A stretch of 39,861 nt of DNA. Source: Vreelandella glaciei (GTDB taxonomy: Bacteria; Pseudomonadota; Gammaproteobacteria; Pseudomonadales; Halomonadaceae). The DNA lies in contig NZ_JACCDE010000041.1 in the NCBI RefSeq assembly GCF_013415125.1, positions 1 through 39,861 of the forward strand, in the 5' to 3' direction. A program made the translations under genes and the position numbers. This document shows positions 17,257 through 26,074 of this stretch, one piece after another. Each line of letters starts with the position of its first letter. Position 1 is the first letter of the stretch. Below the pieces are notes generated by a model that did not search any database, was not told the origin of the DNA, and saw only the letters and a program-made list of their open reading frames with translations.

Positions 17257-18366
17257 TTACTGGGACAGCCAGGCGTTAAAACGCTGGGTCAGCTCATCGT
17301 TGTAGTCGGCCCAGAACAGGTCGTCTTTTTGCAGTGCCGTTTCGAAGTTCGGCTCGTAGGTTGGCATATGCGGCGTCATCTCTATGCCGGTTTCGGCATG
17401 GGTGGACACCAGTTCAGAAGAAGACAGACGTGCCGGACCATAGGAGATGTACTGGGCCTGATCGGCGAGGCGCTGGGTATCGGTGGCGAAGTGGAGGTAA
17501 TCCTTCACCTTGTCGAGCTTGCCGGTGGGCACAACCCAGCCATCCAACTCGAACACCTGCGCGTCCCAAATGATCTCGAAAGGTTGGTCTTCAGTGACCA
17601 TGGCATTGAAGATCCGGCCATTGTAGGCGGAGGCAAAGGCGACTTCCTGATCGGCCAACAGCTGAGGCGGCTGGGCGCCTTCTTCCCACCAGATGACTTC
17701 GTCTTTGATGGTATCGAGCTTGTCGAAGGCACGCTGTACGCCCTCTTCGGTCTCGAGCATGGCGTAGACCTCGTCACGCTCGACGCCATCGGCGATCAAG
17801 GCCCATTCCATGTTGTTGATCGGCTTACGCAGCAGGGCTCGCTTGCCGGGATAGTTTTCCAGGTCGAAGACATCCTCGATGGTGCTGGGCTGGTCGTCTT
17901 CGGGAAACATCTCGCTATTAAAGGCGACGATATTGGAATAGACGATGGAGGCCACGAAGCAGTCACCCAAGGCACCGTCGACGAAATCCTCGCTGGGCGG
18001 CGTGCCATCCGGGGCGTCGGCCAGCAGCTCATCGTGATCAAGCGGCTCGATAAGCCCTTCGGCACAGGCGATCATGGCATCGGCGGGAAGCATGTCGACC
18101 AGATCCCAGGTCACGTTGCCAGCCTGGGATTGAGCACGCAGGCCCGCCAGGGCGTTACCGCTGCGGTCAATGTTGACGATCTCGTCGCCGGTCTTCTCCA
18201 TCCACGGTTTATCGTAAGCTTCGTGCTGGCTCATGCTGTAAGCACCGCCCCAGGACACAATGTTCAACGTCTGCTGGGCATGGGCGCTGACCGCCACGGC
18301 GAGAGTCGACAGCCCCACGACAGCGATACCTGTCTTGAGAACACGCTTGCGGATAATAGCCTTCAT
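17257..18366 (-). CDS. PotD-like periplasmic substrate-binding protein
   Basis: Extracellular solute-binding protein of the spermidine/putrescine-type family, 369 residues. The signal peptide is clear: basic n-region, hydrophobic core, and probable cleavage after AHA at about residue 30. The mature protein begins QQTLNIVSWGGAYS, typical of PotD/PotF relatives. Aromatic and acidic residues (WWEEGAQP, WDAQVFELDGW) suggest a cation-binding pocket, which would suit a quaternary or methylated amine, but this is inference. GGAGAAACTCT precedes the ATG. It lies between the ATPase and permease genes. Confidence 0.92.
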   Translation of the reverse strand: MKAIIRKRVLKTGIAVVGLSTLAVAVSAHAQQTLNIVSWGGAYSMSQHEAYDKPWMEKTGDEIVNIDRSGNALAGLRAQSQAGNVTWDLVDMLPADAMIACAEGLIEPLDHDELLADAPDGTPPSEDFVDGALGDCFVASIVYSNIVAFNSEMFPEDDQPSTIEDVFDLENYPGKRALLRKPINNMEWALIADGVERDEVYAMLETEEGVQRAFDKLDTIKDEVIWWEEGAQPPQLLADQEVAFASAYNGRIFNAMVTEDQPFEIIWDAQVFELDGWVVPTGKLDKVKDYLHFATDTQRLADQAQYISYGPARLSSSELVSTHAETGIEMTPHMPTYEPNFETALQKDDLFWADYNDELTQRFNAWLSQ

Positions 18367-18471
18367 AGAGTTTCTCCGTTTGTTGTTGCACTTGCCGTCG
18401 GCACCAGGGGATGCCGCGATACTAATAGCTTGGCTACCGATTCTGACTGACGAACTTGACGACCGTCCTGC

Positions 18472-19611
18472 TCAGACATCCAGCGCGCGGCAATCGGCAC
18501 TCGACCAGCCAACCTGAATGTGCTGACCAGGGCGCATAACACCAACACCTTGCGCATTGGCCGTCTTCAGAATGAAGTCATCGTTACCGCACACCGTTAC
18601 CCGCGTACGCAGGTGGTCGCCCAGGTAGATGACCTCCTGCACGGTGGCGGTGAACTGGTTGTCGAATTGTTCTTCGGCATCCCCCGACAGAATGCTGACC
18701 CGCTCAGGTCTTAGCGACAGCGTCGTGCGCGAGCCTACGCCGCCCACGGCTATCGGCTTGGCAATCACCGTGTCGCCGCTATCCAGGCGCACCTTGCAGT
18801 TATCGCCGAGGTGCTCGCTGACCTCGCCAACCAATCGATTGTTTTCGCCAATAAAATAAGCGACGAAAGCGTTTTCTGGCCGCTCGTAAAGTTCATCCGG
18901 CGAGGCTAACTGTTGCACAATGCCGTCGTTGAAGACCGCAATACGGTCAGACATGGTCAATGCTTCGGTCTGATCGTGGGTGACGTAAATCATGGTGACG
19001 CCGAGGCGGGCGTGAATGCGTTTGATCTCGTACTGCATCTCCTCGCGAAGGTTCTTGTCCAGCGCGCCCAGCGGTTCGTCCATCAGCACCAGTTCAGGCT
19101 CGAACACCAGTGCGCGAGCCAACGCCACGCGCTGCTGCTGGCCGCCAGAGAGCTGCGCCGGTCGGCGATCGCCAAACTCCTCCAAGCGCACCATAGCCAG
19201 TGCCTTGGCCACTTTTTCCTTAATCTCTGCCTTGCTGAGATGGCGCACCTCAAGCGGGAAGGCAAGATTCTCGGCTACCGTCATGTGTGGGAACAGCGCA
19301 TAGTTCTGGAACACCATGCCGATGCCGCGCTTGTGCGGCGGCAAGCCACTGATCGGCTCATCTTTCAGCAGAATTTCACCGTGGGTGGGGGTTTCAAAGC
19401 CTGCCATCATCATCAGGCAGGTGGTCTTACCGGAGCCCGAAGGGCCTAGCAGGGTAACGAATTCGCCCTTGCGTATATCAAGATTGAAATCCTTGACGAC
19501 CAACTCGACACCGTCGTAACTCTTTTGGACATTGACGAAGCGGGCAAAACACGACGACGCGTCTGACGTCACTGCCGTTTCCACCCCAGCGTCTGCAAGG
19601 GTCTCGTTCAT
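18472..19611 (-). CDS. PotA-like ABC transporter ATP-binding protein
   Basis: ATPase driving the importer, 379 residues. Walker A GPSGSGKT (56-63), signature LSGGQ (154-158), Walker B LVLMDEP (174-180) and the H-loop VTHDQTEA are all present; the C-terminal ~120 residues are a TOBE-type regulatory domain. The start was set at the ATG at 19609-19611, with GGGGAA upstream; a GTG 19 codons earlier is possible. It is the first gene of the four-gene importer operon, separated from the formate dehydrogenase genes by 316 bases. Confidence 0.93.
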   Translation of the reverse strand: MNETLADAGVETAVTSDASSCFARFVNVQKSYDGVELVVKDFNLDIRKGEFVTLLGPSGSGKTTCLMMMAGFETPTHGEILLKDEPISGLPPHKRGIGMVFQNYALFPHMTVAENLAFPLEVRHLSKAEIKEKVAKALAMVRLEEFGDRRPAQLSGGQQQRVALARALVFEPELVLMDEPLGALDKNLREEMQYEIKRIHARLGVTMIYVTHDQTEALTMSDRIAVFNDGIVQQLASPDELYERPENAFVAYFIGENNRLVGEVSEHLGDNCKVRLDSGDTVIAKPIAVGGVGSRTTLSLRPERVSILSGDAEEQFDNQFTATVQEVIYLGDHLRTRVTVCGNDDFILKTANAQGVGVMRPGQHIQVGWSSADCRALDV

Positions 19612-19927
19612 GCAAATTCCCCGTGACAGTCCCGTTGCGGCAAGGCGAGCGCACAATCCAACGCGCACTCACACCCCGACACGCATCCCCTAGAACCTGA
19701 TTGATTTATATTTTTTTCTTAATGCTTGTTAACGACCATAAGGGTTGCTCGTGGCGCATGACAATTTTCGTCGGGACAATTAGCGTTGAATATCAACATG
19801 CCACAGGCACAGCAAAGTCAACTACGGCCGGGTGCCTTTAAAGTCGAATCATGGCATCGCGCATGGAGGTTTCTTCCTGGGCGATAGGTCGTTGCGATAG
19901 GTCGTTGCGATAGGTCGTTGTCATTGA
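19612..19927. other. Intergenic region before the importer operon, with 13-base tandem repeats
   Basis: This should hold the importer promoter. An AT-rich stretch lies at 19700-19730. Directly beyond the formate dehydrogenase stop (19928) the unit GCGATAGGTCGTT is repeated three times without change (19881-19919). No gene or clear terminator is seen. Confidence 0.6.
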
Positions 19928-22771
19928 TCAGGCCTCCTCACCCGCAGGGCTCAAATGACAAGCCGCGTACTTGAACTCCGGTATCTTGCCGAACGGGTCC
20001 AGCGCCGGGTTGGTCAGTAGGTTCGCCGCCGCTTCTCCGTAGCAGAAGGGCACGAAGACCATCCCCTCTGGCATGCCTGGATCCGTCCTCACTTTGAGGG
20101 TGATAGCTCCTCGCCGGGTGGCAATCGTCAGATCATCGCCTGGCACCATCCCAAGCCGGATAAGCTCAGCGGGCGACAGGCTTGCTACTGCTTCCGGCTC
20201 CAGGTCGTCGAGAACTTTGGCGCGGCGAGTCATAGAGCCGGTATGCCAGTGCTCCAGCTGACGCCCGGTGGTCAGCACCGTCGGATAATCATTGTCCACC
20301 GGCTCATCCGGGGGCAGCGGGCGGGTAGGCGCAAACTTTGCTCGGCCACTGGCCGTGGGGAAGGCCTCAGAAAAGACCACGTCTTGCCCCGGCGCATCTT
20401 CTGCGGAGCAGGGATAGGTGACCGACCGCTCGCGCTCCAGGCGCTCCCAGGAAATATGATTCAGCGAGGCCATGCCGCGCTTCATCTCGGCAAACACGTC
20501 CCGCGGGTGCTGATAGTTCCAACCCAGACCAAAGCGTTTGGCGATTTCCTGAATGATCCACCAGTCCGGCTTGGCCTGGCCGGGGAGCGGCACCGCCGCA
20601 CGCCCCAGCTGTACCTGACGATTCGTATTGGTGACCGACCCATCCTTCTCCGGCCAGGCAGAGGCTGGCAGGATGACATCGGCGAACTGGGCGGTCTCGG
20701 TGACAAACAGATCCTGTACCACCAGATGCTCCAGCTTGGCCAGGGCAGCCCGGGCATGGGCGAGGTCCGGGTCGGACATGGCCGGGTTTTCACCCTGGAT
20801 ATACATGCCACGAATAGTTCCTGCGGTAATGGCATCCATGATTTCCACCACGGTGAGGCCCGGCGTGGGATCCAGCTTGGTATTCCACAGCTCTTCAAAC
20901 GCCGCGCGTACCTGGGCATCGCTGACCGGCTGGTAGTCCGGCATCACCATGGGAATCAGCCCGGCATCAGACGCGCCCTGAACGTTGTTCTGCCCCCGTA
21001 AAGGATGCAGGCCGGTGCCAGGGCGGCCTGTCTGGCCACAGGCCAAGGCCAACGAGATCAAACAGCGGGCGTTGTCGGTACCGTGAGTGTGCTGGGAAAC
21101 ACCCATTCCCCAGAAAATCATCGCTCGCTCGGCGTTGGCATAAAGCCTTGCCACTTCGCGGATGGTTGCGGGCTCCACACCGCACAGGCCGCTCATCGCT
21201 TCGGGGGTCATGTCGACGGTATGAATTTTCAGGGCCTCGAAGCCCTCGGTATGCTCGGCGATATAGGCCGTATCATAAAGCTCTTCGCTGATGACCACAT
21301 TCAGCATGGCATTAAACAACGCCACATCAGCGCCCGGTGAAAAGCGCACGCTCAAGTGGGCGTAGGCATCCAGCGCCTGACCACGGGGGTCGATTATCAC
21401 GATCTTGGTGCCGCGTTTGGCGGCCTGCTTGAAGAAGGTGGCCGCCACTGGATGGTTCACCGCGGGGTTACAGCCGGTAAGAATCACTACATCGGCTTGG
21501 CTGGCCTGCATAAAGGAGGCGGTCACCGAGCCTGAGCCAATGCACTCCATGAGTGCCGCTACTGAACTGGCGTGGCACAAACGCGTGCAGTGATCCACAT
21601 GATTGGAGCCAAAACCGGTGCGCACCAGCTTCTGGAACAGCCACGCTTCCTCATTGGAGCACTTGGCGCTGCCGAACCCCGCCAGGGCGTCAGGGCCATG
21701 GGCCGCTTTAATATCCATAAGCCCACTGGCGGCAGCCTCCAGAGCTTCATCCCAGCTCGCCTCGCGGAAATGAGTTAGGGGCTTGCCGGGGTCGAAGTCC
21801 GGATCGAGCCCTTTAGCGACGCCCTCTCGACGAATCAGCGGGGTGGTAAGCCGTGACGGATGGCGCGGATAGTCATAACCGAAGCGCCCTTTGACACATA
21901 GCCGGTTCTGGTTGGAGGGGCCGTCACGGCCTTCCACATAAAGGATCTCGTCGTCCTTGATATGGTAGGTGAGCTGGCAGCCCACTCCGCAATAGGGGCA
22001 TACCGAGTCGACCTTGCGGTCAGCCACCGCAGAATCGCCGCGCCCTGCCTCATCCACCAGGGTAGCGGGCATCAGGGCGCCGGTGGGGCAGGCCTGAACG
22101 CACTCACCACAGGCCACGCAGGTGCTATCCCCCATGGGGTCGTCGAAATCAAACACGATCTTGGACGCCGCCCCGCGATGTGCCAGGCCGATAACGTCGT
22201 TGACCTGTACTTCGCGGCAGGCGCGCACGCACAGGTTGCACTCGATGCAGGCGTCAAGATTGACGCGCATGGCAGAGTGGCTGCTGTCTTGCGCCTGGCT
22301 ATCCGCCCGGGAAGCCACATGGTGCACGGTGGGTGTTTCGCGCTCGTCGCGCCGGGGTAGCTTGCGGCGCACCGCCGTGGCATCAATAGCCAGTTGGTCG
22401 GCCATGGCCCAGAAATGGCTGGCACGGTCGGGGCTATCCTCCCGCTCGGGTTGGTCAACCAGCAGCATCTCCATGACCATTTTACGGGCCGTGTGCGCGC
22501 GTTCGGAGCTTGCACTATTAACCACCATGCCCGGGGCTGCTTCGCGCAGACAGCTGGCAGCCAGGGTGCGCTCGCCCTCAATCTCTACCATACAGGCGCG
22601 GCAGTTACCGTCGGCGCGGTAGCCGCTGGCGTCCTTGAAACACAGGTGGGGAATGGTCTCGCCGGCGCGCTTGGCCACCTGCCAGAGGCTTTCACCGGGG
22701 TAAGCGCTGACCTCAACGCCGTCCAGCGTCAGCGTGAAGCTGGTGCCTAGGGTCTGTTCATTCATGCTCAT
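19928..22771 (-). CDS. fdhF: NAD-dependent formate dehydrogenase, alpha (catalytic) subunit
   Basis: Molybdo/tungsto-pterin subunit oxidising formate to CO2, 947 residues. It begins with a 2Fe-2S domain (Cys44, 57, 60, 74), then a ferredoxin-like domain with two 4Fe-4S sites (Cys175-185 and Cys218-228). The catalytic domain opens with a further 4Fe-4S site (Cys258, 261, 265, 292). The metal ligand is Cys399 next to His400 in RLCHASSV, so it is a cysteine and not a selenocysteine enzyme. Three nearby ATGs compete; the one at 22769-22771 has GGGGAG six bases upstream. The domain order matches soluble FdsA / Methylobacterium Fdh1 alpha. The beta-subunit gene ends 11 bases upstream. It removes formate arising from betaine methyl groups. 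Confidence 0.94.
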   Translation of the reverse strand: MSMNEQTLGTSFTLTLDGVEVSAYPGESLWQVAKRAGETIPHLCFKDASGYRADGNCRACMVEIEGERTLAASCLREAAPGMVVNSASSERAHTARKMVMEMLLVDQPEREDSPDRASHFWAMADQLAIDATAVRRKLPRRDERETPTVHHVASRADSQAQDSSHSAMRVNLDACIECNLCVRACREVQVNDVIGLAHRGAASKIVFDFDDPMGDSTCVACGECVQACPTGALMPATLVDEAGRGDSAVADRKVDSVCPYCGVGCQLTYHIKDDEILYVEGRDGPSNQNRLCVKGRFGYDYPRHPSRLTTPLIRREGVAKGLDPDFDPGKPLTHFREASWDEALEAAASGLMDIKAAHGPDALAGFGSAKCSNEEAWLFQKLVRTGFGSNHVDHCTRLCHASSVAALMECIGSGSVTASFMQASQADVVILTGCNPAVNHPVAATFFKQAAKRGTKIVIIDPRGQALDAYAHLSVRFSPGADVALFNAMLNVVISEELYDTAYIAEHTEGFEALKIHTVDMTPEAMSGLCGVEPATIREVARLYANAERAMIFWGMGVSQHTHGTDNARCLISLALACGQTGRPGTGLHPLRGQNNVQGASDAGLIPMVMPDYQPVSDAQVRAAFEELWNTKLDPTPGLTVVEIMDAITAGTIRGMYIQGENPAMSDPDLAHARAALAKLEHLVVQDLFVTETAQFADVILPASAWPEKDGSVTNTNRQVQLGRAAVPLPGQAKPDWWIIQEIAKRFGLGWNYQHPRDVFAEMKRGMASLNHISWERLERERSVTYPCSAEDAPGQDVVFSEAFPTASGRAKFAPTRPLPPDEPVDNDYPTVLTTGRQLEHWHTGSMTRRAKVLDDLEPEAVASLSPAELIRLGMVPGDDLTIATRRGAITLKVRTDPGMPEGMVFVPFCYGEAAANLLTNPALDPFGKIPEFKYAACHLSPAGEEA

Positions 22772-22782
22772 GTTCATCTCCC

Positions 22783-24501
22783 CTACCCCTTGACGATGAC
22801 GTTCTGGGCGGCAAGTTCGCCGCGAAAATCCTTGAGCAGCCCCAGCACCGGATTGGGAGCCGCCTGGCCCAGCCCACAGATGGAGGCATCGATCATCACC
22901 TGGGAGAGCTGCGTCATCAGCCCGGCATCCCATTCGTCGCGTTCGAGCAGCGTCAGCATTTTTTCCGTGCCCACCCGGCAGGGGGTGCACTGGCCACAGG
23001 ATTCATCGGCAAAGAAAGCCAGCAGATTGGTCGCAACCCCGCGCAGGTCGTCCTGATCAGAAAGCACGATCACTGCGGCCGAACCAATAAAACTGCCGTG
23101 CGCCTGAAGCGTATCGAAGTCGAGGGGAATATCGGCCTTGGCTGCGGGCAGAATACCGCCAGAGGCGCCGCCGGGCAGGTAGGCTGCCAAGCGGTGGCCG
23201 TCGGCCATACCGCCGCTATACTCGTCAATCAATTCGTTGAGGGTGATGCCCGCAGGCGCCAAATATACGCCGGGCTGTTTGACCCGGCCTGAGACCGAGA
23301 AGCTACGCAGCCCCACGCGGCCGTTGCGCCCTTGGCTTGAGAAGGCCTCCGCGCCGCGCTGCCAGATCATGGGAATCCAGTAGACGGTCTCGACGTTATT
23401 GACCAGCGTTGGACGGTCAAAGAGCCCCTTCTGGGCCACAAACGGCGGACGATGGCGAGGCTTGCCCGGCTTGCCTTCCAGAGACTCGATCATCGCCGAC
23501 TCTTCGCCGCAGATGTAAGCCCCCGCACCACGGCGCAGCACGATGTAACCCGGCGCCACCCACCCAGCGGCCTCAAGCTCGCCAATCGCCTCGCGCACCA
23601 CGCCATGCAAGGCCGGGTACTCATCACGCAGATAGATATACAGCGCCTCGGCGTCTATCGCCCAGGCACTGACCAGGGCCCCTTCAAGAAACTGGTGCGG
23701 CGAGCGTTCCAGGTAATAGCGGTCTTTAAAAGTACCAGGCTCGCCCTCGTCGGCATTGATGGCGCAGTAGCGGGGCCCGGCCTCCTGGCGCACGAACGTC
23801 CACTTCTTGAAGGTAGGAAAACCCGCACCGCCCAGGCCGCGCAGGTTGGCCTGCTGCATCGCTTCCATCAGCGCTTCTACCGTAACGTCGCCGTTGTGGC
23901 AGGCCTGGAGCAAGGCCAATCCGCCCTCGCGGCGATAGTCGTCAAGTCGCTGCCAGTCGATGGGGTCGGGGTGAAAGTGCGCCGCCTGGATCACTGAGGC
24001 GATGCGTTCCTGGGTGGCGAACAGCACATGATGATGTCCCACCTCGGCCACCGGTGCTGTGTCGCAGCGCCCCATGCAGGGCGCTCGCAGCACCCGCACC
24101 TGCTCGATATCCATGTTCGCGTCCAGCTGTGCTTTAAGCGCCTCGGCACCGGCTAGTTGGCAGGTCAGGGAGTCGCAGACGCGAATGGTCACTGCCGGCG
24201 GCGGCAGCTGATCGTCGTGAATGACGTCGAAGTGCGCATAGAAAGTGGCGGTCTCGTAGACCGCTGCCATGGGCAGGTTCATATAAGCCGCCAAGGCACG
24301 CAGTTCCGCCAGCGGCAGATGGCCCCGGGTGTCCTGAATGACATGCAGGTGTTCAATCAGTAGGTCGCGGCTGTGCAGCGTGGCGTCCTGGCGTTCGTCG
24401 CCCAGCAGCTCACGTAACCCCTCAAGAAGGCGGGGATCAAGTTCACGGCCACGGGGTTTACCGCGGAAGCGGCGCTTGGGGGTCACGGTATGGACGGTCA
24501 T
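22783..24501 (-). CDS. Formate dehydrogenase beta subunit, NuoE-NuoF fusion
   Basis: Diaphorase subunit that carries electrons from the alpha subunit to NAD+, 572 residues. The N-terminal ~160 residues are NuoE-like, with 2Fe-2S ligands in CDSLTC and CMGRC. The rest is NuoF-like, with the FMN/NADH motifs RGLGGAGFPTFKKW and GAGAYICGEESA and a 4Fe-4S site CGQCTPC plus a later Cys. Many relatives (FdsG, FdsB) keep these as two proteins; the fused form is known from Methylobacterium Fdh1. The start is the ATG at 24499-24501 with AGG six bases upstream; an upstream GTG is less likely. Confidence 0.94.
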   Translation of the reverse strand: MTVHTVTPKRRFRGKPRGRELDPRLLEGLRELLGDERQDATLHSRDLLIEHLHVIQDTRGHLPLAELRALAAYMNLPMAAVYETATFYAHFDVIHDDQLPPPAVTIRVCDSLTCQLAGAEALKAQLDANMDIEQVRVLRAPCMGRCDTAPVAEVGHHHVLFATQERIASVIQAAHFHPDPIDWQRLDDYRREGGLALLQACHNGDVTVEALMEAMQQANLRGLGGAGFPTFKKWTFVRQEAGPRYCAINADEGEPGTFKDRYYLERSPHQFLEGALVSAWAIDAEALYIYLRDEYPALHGVVREAIGELEAAGWVAPGYIVLRRGAGAYICGEESAMIESLEGKPGKPRHRPPFVAQKGLFDRPTLVNNVETVYWIPMIWQRGAEAFSSQGRNGRVGLRSFSVSGRVKQPGVYLAPAGITLNELIDEYSGGMADGHRLAAYLPGGASGGILPAAKADIPLDFDTLQAHGSFIGSAAVIVLSDQDDLRGVATNLLAFFADESCGQCTPCRVGTEKMLTLLERDEWDAGLMTQLSQVMIDASICGLGQAAPNPVLGLLKDFRGELAAQNVIVKG

Positions 24502-24546
24502 TGAATACCTATTATTATCTTGATCGGCTTTATGCCGAATGAACGA

Positions 24547-24572
24547 AGACGGCACCCCGCGGGGCGCCGTCT
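24547..24572 (-). terminator. Hairpin between formaldehyde and formate dehydrogenase genes
   Basis: AGACGGC (24547-24553) pairs with GCCGTCT (24566-24572), and inside it CCCC pairs with GGGG with one mismatch between the two stems. On the minus strand it is followed only by a T-rich TCTTCGTTCATTC, so it is probably a partial terminator or processing site downstream of fdhA. Confidence 0.55.
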
Positions 24573-24640
24573 AGGGTCGCACTATCACGCCCTCAGGCAG
24601 GGGGCCAGGGCTTATTACTCAGTGCTTATTAAATAAGTTA

Positions 24641-25831
24641 TTAAGCCACACTGCCATGGGGGTCAATGACAAATTTCTTGGCAGCACCGCCATCGAAGTC
24701 GGCATAGCCCTGAGGCGCCTGATCCAGAGTGATCATCTGAACATTCACCGCATCAGCAATATTAACCTTGCCGAACAGGATCGCCTGCATCAGCGGCCGA
24801 TGGTACTTCATCACCGGGCACTGGCCGGTGTGAAAGCTATGGGACTTGGCCCAGCCGAGACCAAAGCGCATGCTCAGGGCGCCCTGTTTGGCGGCGTCGT
24901 CAGCCGCGCCAGGGTCTTCGGTCACGTAGAGGCCCGGGATGCCGATCTGGCCACCCGCACGGGTCAGCGTCATCGCAGAATTGAGCACAGTGGCGGGCGC
25001 TTCTTTACCGTGGTTACAGCCACAGGCATGGGCTTCGAAGCCGACGCAGTCGACAAAGGCATCAACCTCACGTTCGCCGAGAATCACCTCGATCTTATCC
25101 GCCATGTCACCGTCCTGGGTCAAATCGATAGTCTCACAACCAAAGCTGCGCGCCTGAGCCAGTCGCTCTTCGATCATATCGCCGACGATCACGCAGGCCG
25201 CACCCAACAGCTGAGCGGAAACTGCTGCCGCCAGCCCGACGGGCCCAGCACCGGCAATATAGACGGTGCTACCAGGCCCCACACCGGCGGTCACGCAGCC
25301 GTGGAAGCCGGTGGGAAAGATATCGGAGAGCAAAGTCAGATCCTTGATCTTCTCCATGGCCTGATCGGCATCCGGGAATTTCAGCAGGTTAAAGTCGGCG
25401 TAAGGAACCATCACGTATTCGGTCTGGCCGCCGACCCAGCCGCCCATATCCACGTAGCCGTAGGCGGCGCCAGGGCGGGCGGGATTGACGTTGAGGCAGA
25501 TACCGGTGCGGCCTTCTTTACAGTTGCGGCAGCGACCACAGGCAATATTGAACGGCACCGAGACTAGATCGCCCGGACAGAGGTACTCAACGTCGCGGCC
25601 GCACTCGACAACCATGCCGGTAATCTCGTGGCCGAGTACCAAACCCGACGGCGCAGTGGTGCGGCCACGCACCATGTGCTGGTCGCTGCCACAAATGTTG
25701 GTGGTCACGACCTTGAGAATCACGCCGTGCTCGCATTTGCGATTGCCTAGAGCGAGCTCAGGATAAGCGATGGACTCAACGGCGACTTCACCCGGCCCCT
25801 TGTAGATCACTCCGCGGTTGGCTGCATTCAT
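24641..25831 (-). CDS. fdhA: Glutathione-independent formaldehyde dehydrogenase FdhA
   Basis: Zinc-dependent medium-chain dehydrogenase that oxidises formaldehyde to formate with NAD+, 396 residues, of the Pseudomonas putida type that holds its cofactor tightly. The catalytic zinc region shows CGSDQH and GHE; the structural zinc has the four-cysteine lobe CGRCRNC...GIC; the nucleotide fold has GAGPVG. The insertions typical of this subgroup (for example CGCNHG in the second half) are present. AGGAG precedes the ATG. It heads the formate dehydrogenase genes and is divergent from the BCCT carrier. Formaldehyde comes from the GbcA and DgcA steps. Confidence 0.95.
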   Translation of the reverse strand: MNAANRGVIYKGPGEVAVESIAYPELALGNRKCEHGVILKVVTTNICGSDQHMVRGRTTAPSGLVLGHEITGMVVECGRDVEYLCPGDLVSVPFNIACGRCRNCKEGRTGICLNVNPARPGAAYGYVDMGGWVGGQTEYVMVPYADFNLLKFPDADQAMEKIKDLTLLSDIFPTGFHGCVTAGVGPGSTVYIAGAGPVGLAAAVSAQLLGAACVIVGDMIEERLAQARSFGCETIDLTQDGDMADKIEVILGEREVDAFVDCVGFEAHACGCNHGKEAPATVLNSAMTLTRAGGQIGIPGLYVTEDPGAADDAAKQGALSMRFGLGWAKSHSFHTGQCPVMKYHRPLMQAILFGKVNIADAVNVQMITLDQAPQGYADFDGGAAKKFVIDPHGSVA

Positions 25832-26074
25832 GGCTGGCTCCTGTGATTATTGTTGTGTTTGTCATGGTTGATGGCGCTTTTCCACCCTAGCCCCTCCGCG
25901 TCTTAGGACTTACCCCAAAAAGGCACTCACATATCTATTCAAGACATCCTAGCCAAGATGAATAGCTGGAGGTCGCTTTCACGACACTGCTGCTTTGAAA
26001 CAGGCTCAACACTTCCTAGCGTCGTCGATATGACGCAACACCGACGCCTAACAAGAGCCAACCAAGGACCCCCA

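Noticed and set aside
17329..18450. Long open frame on the plus strand opposite the binding-protein gene
   Set aside because: It mirrors a gene with clear signal peptide and family motifs; its translation has no recognisable domain and no ribosome site.
19881..19919. CRISPR-like or iteron array
   Set aside because: Units are directly adjacent without spacers, only 13 bases and three copies, with no cas or rep gene near.
20243..21001. 252-codon plus-strand frame opposite formate dehydrogenase alpha
   Set aside because: Antisense to a well-supported enzyme; the product is low in recognisable features. It is a by-product of high GC codon use.
21555..21600. Possible selenocysteine at the formate dehydrogenase active site
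   Set aside because: The codon is a normal cysteine (Cys399 beside His400); there is no in-frame TGA or SECIS-like need.
22778..22990. N-terminal extension of formate dehydrogenase alpha
   Set aside because: It lies inside the beta-subunit gene in another frame; the ATGs at 22765-22777 follow a strong GGGGAG.
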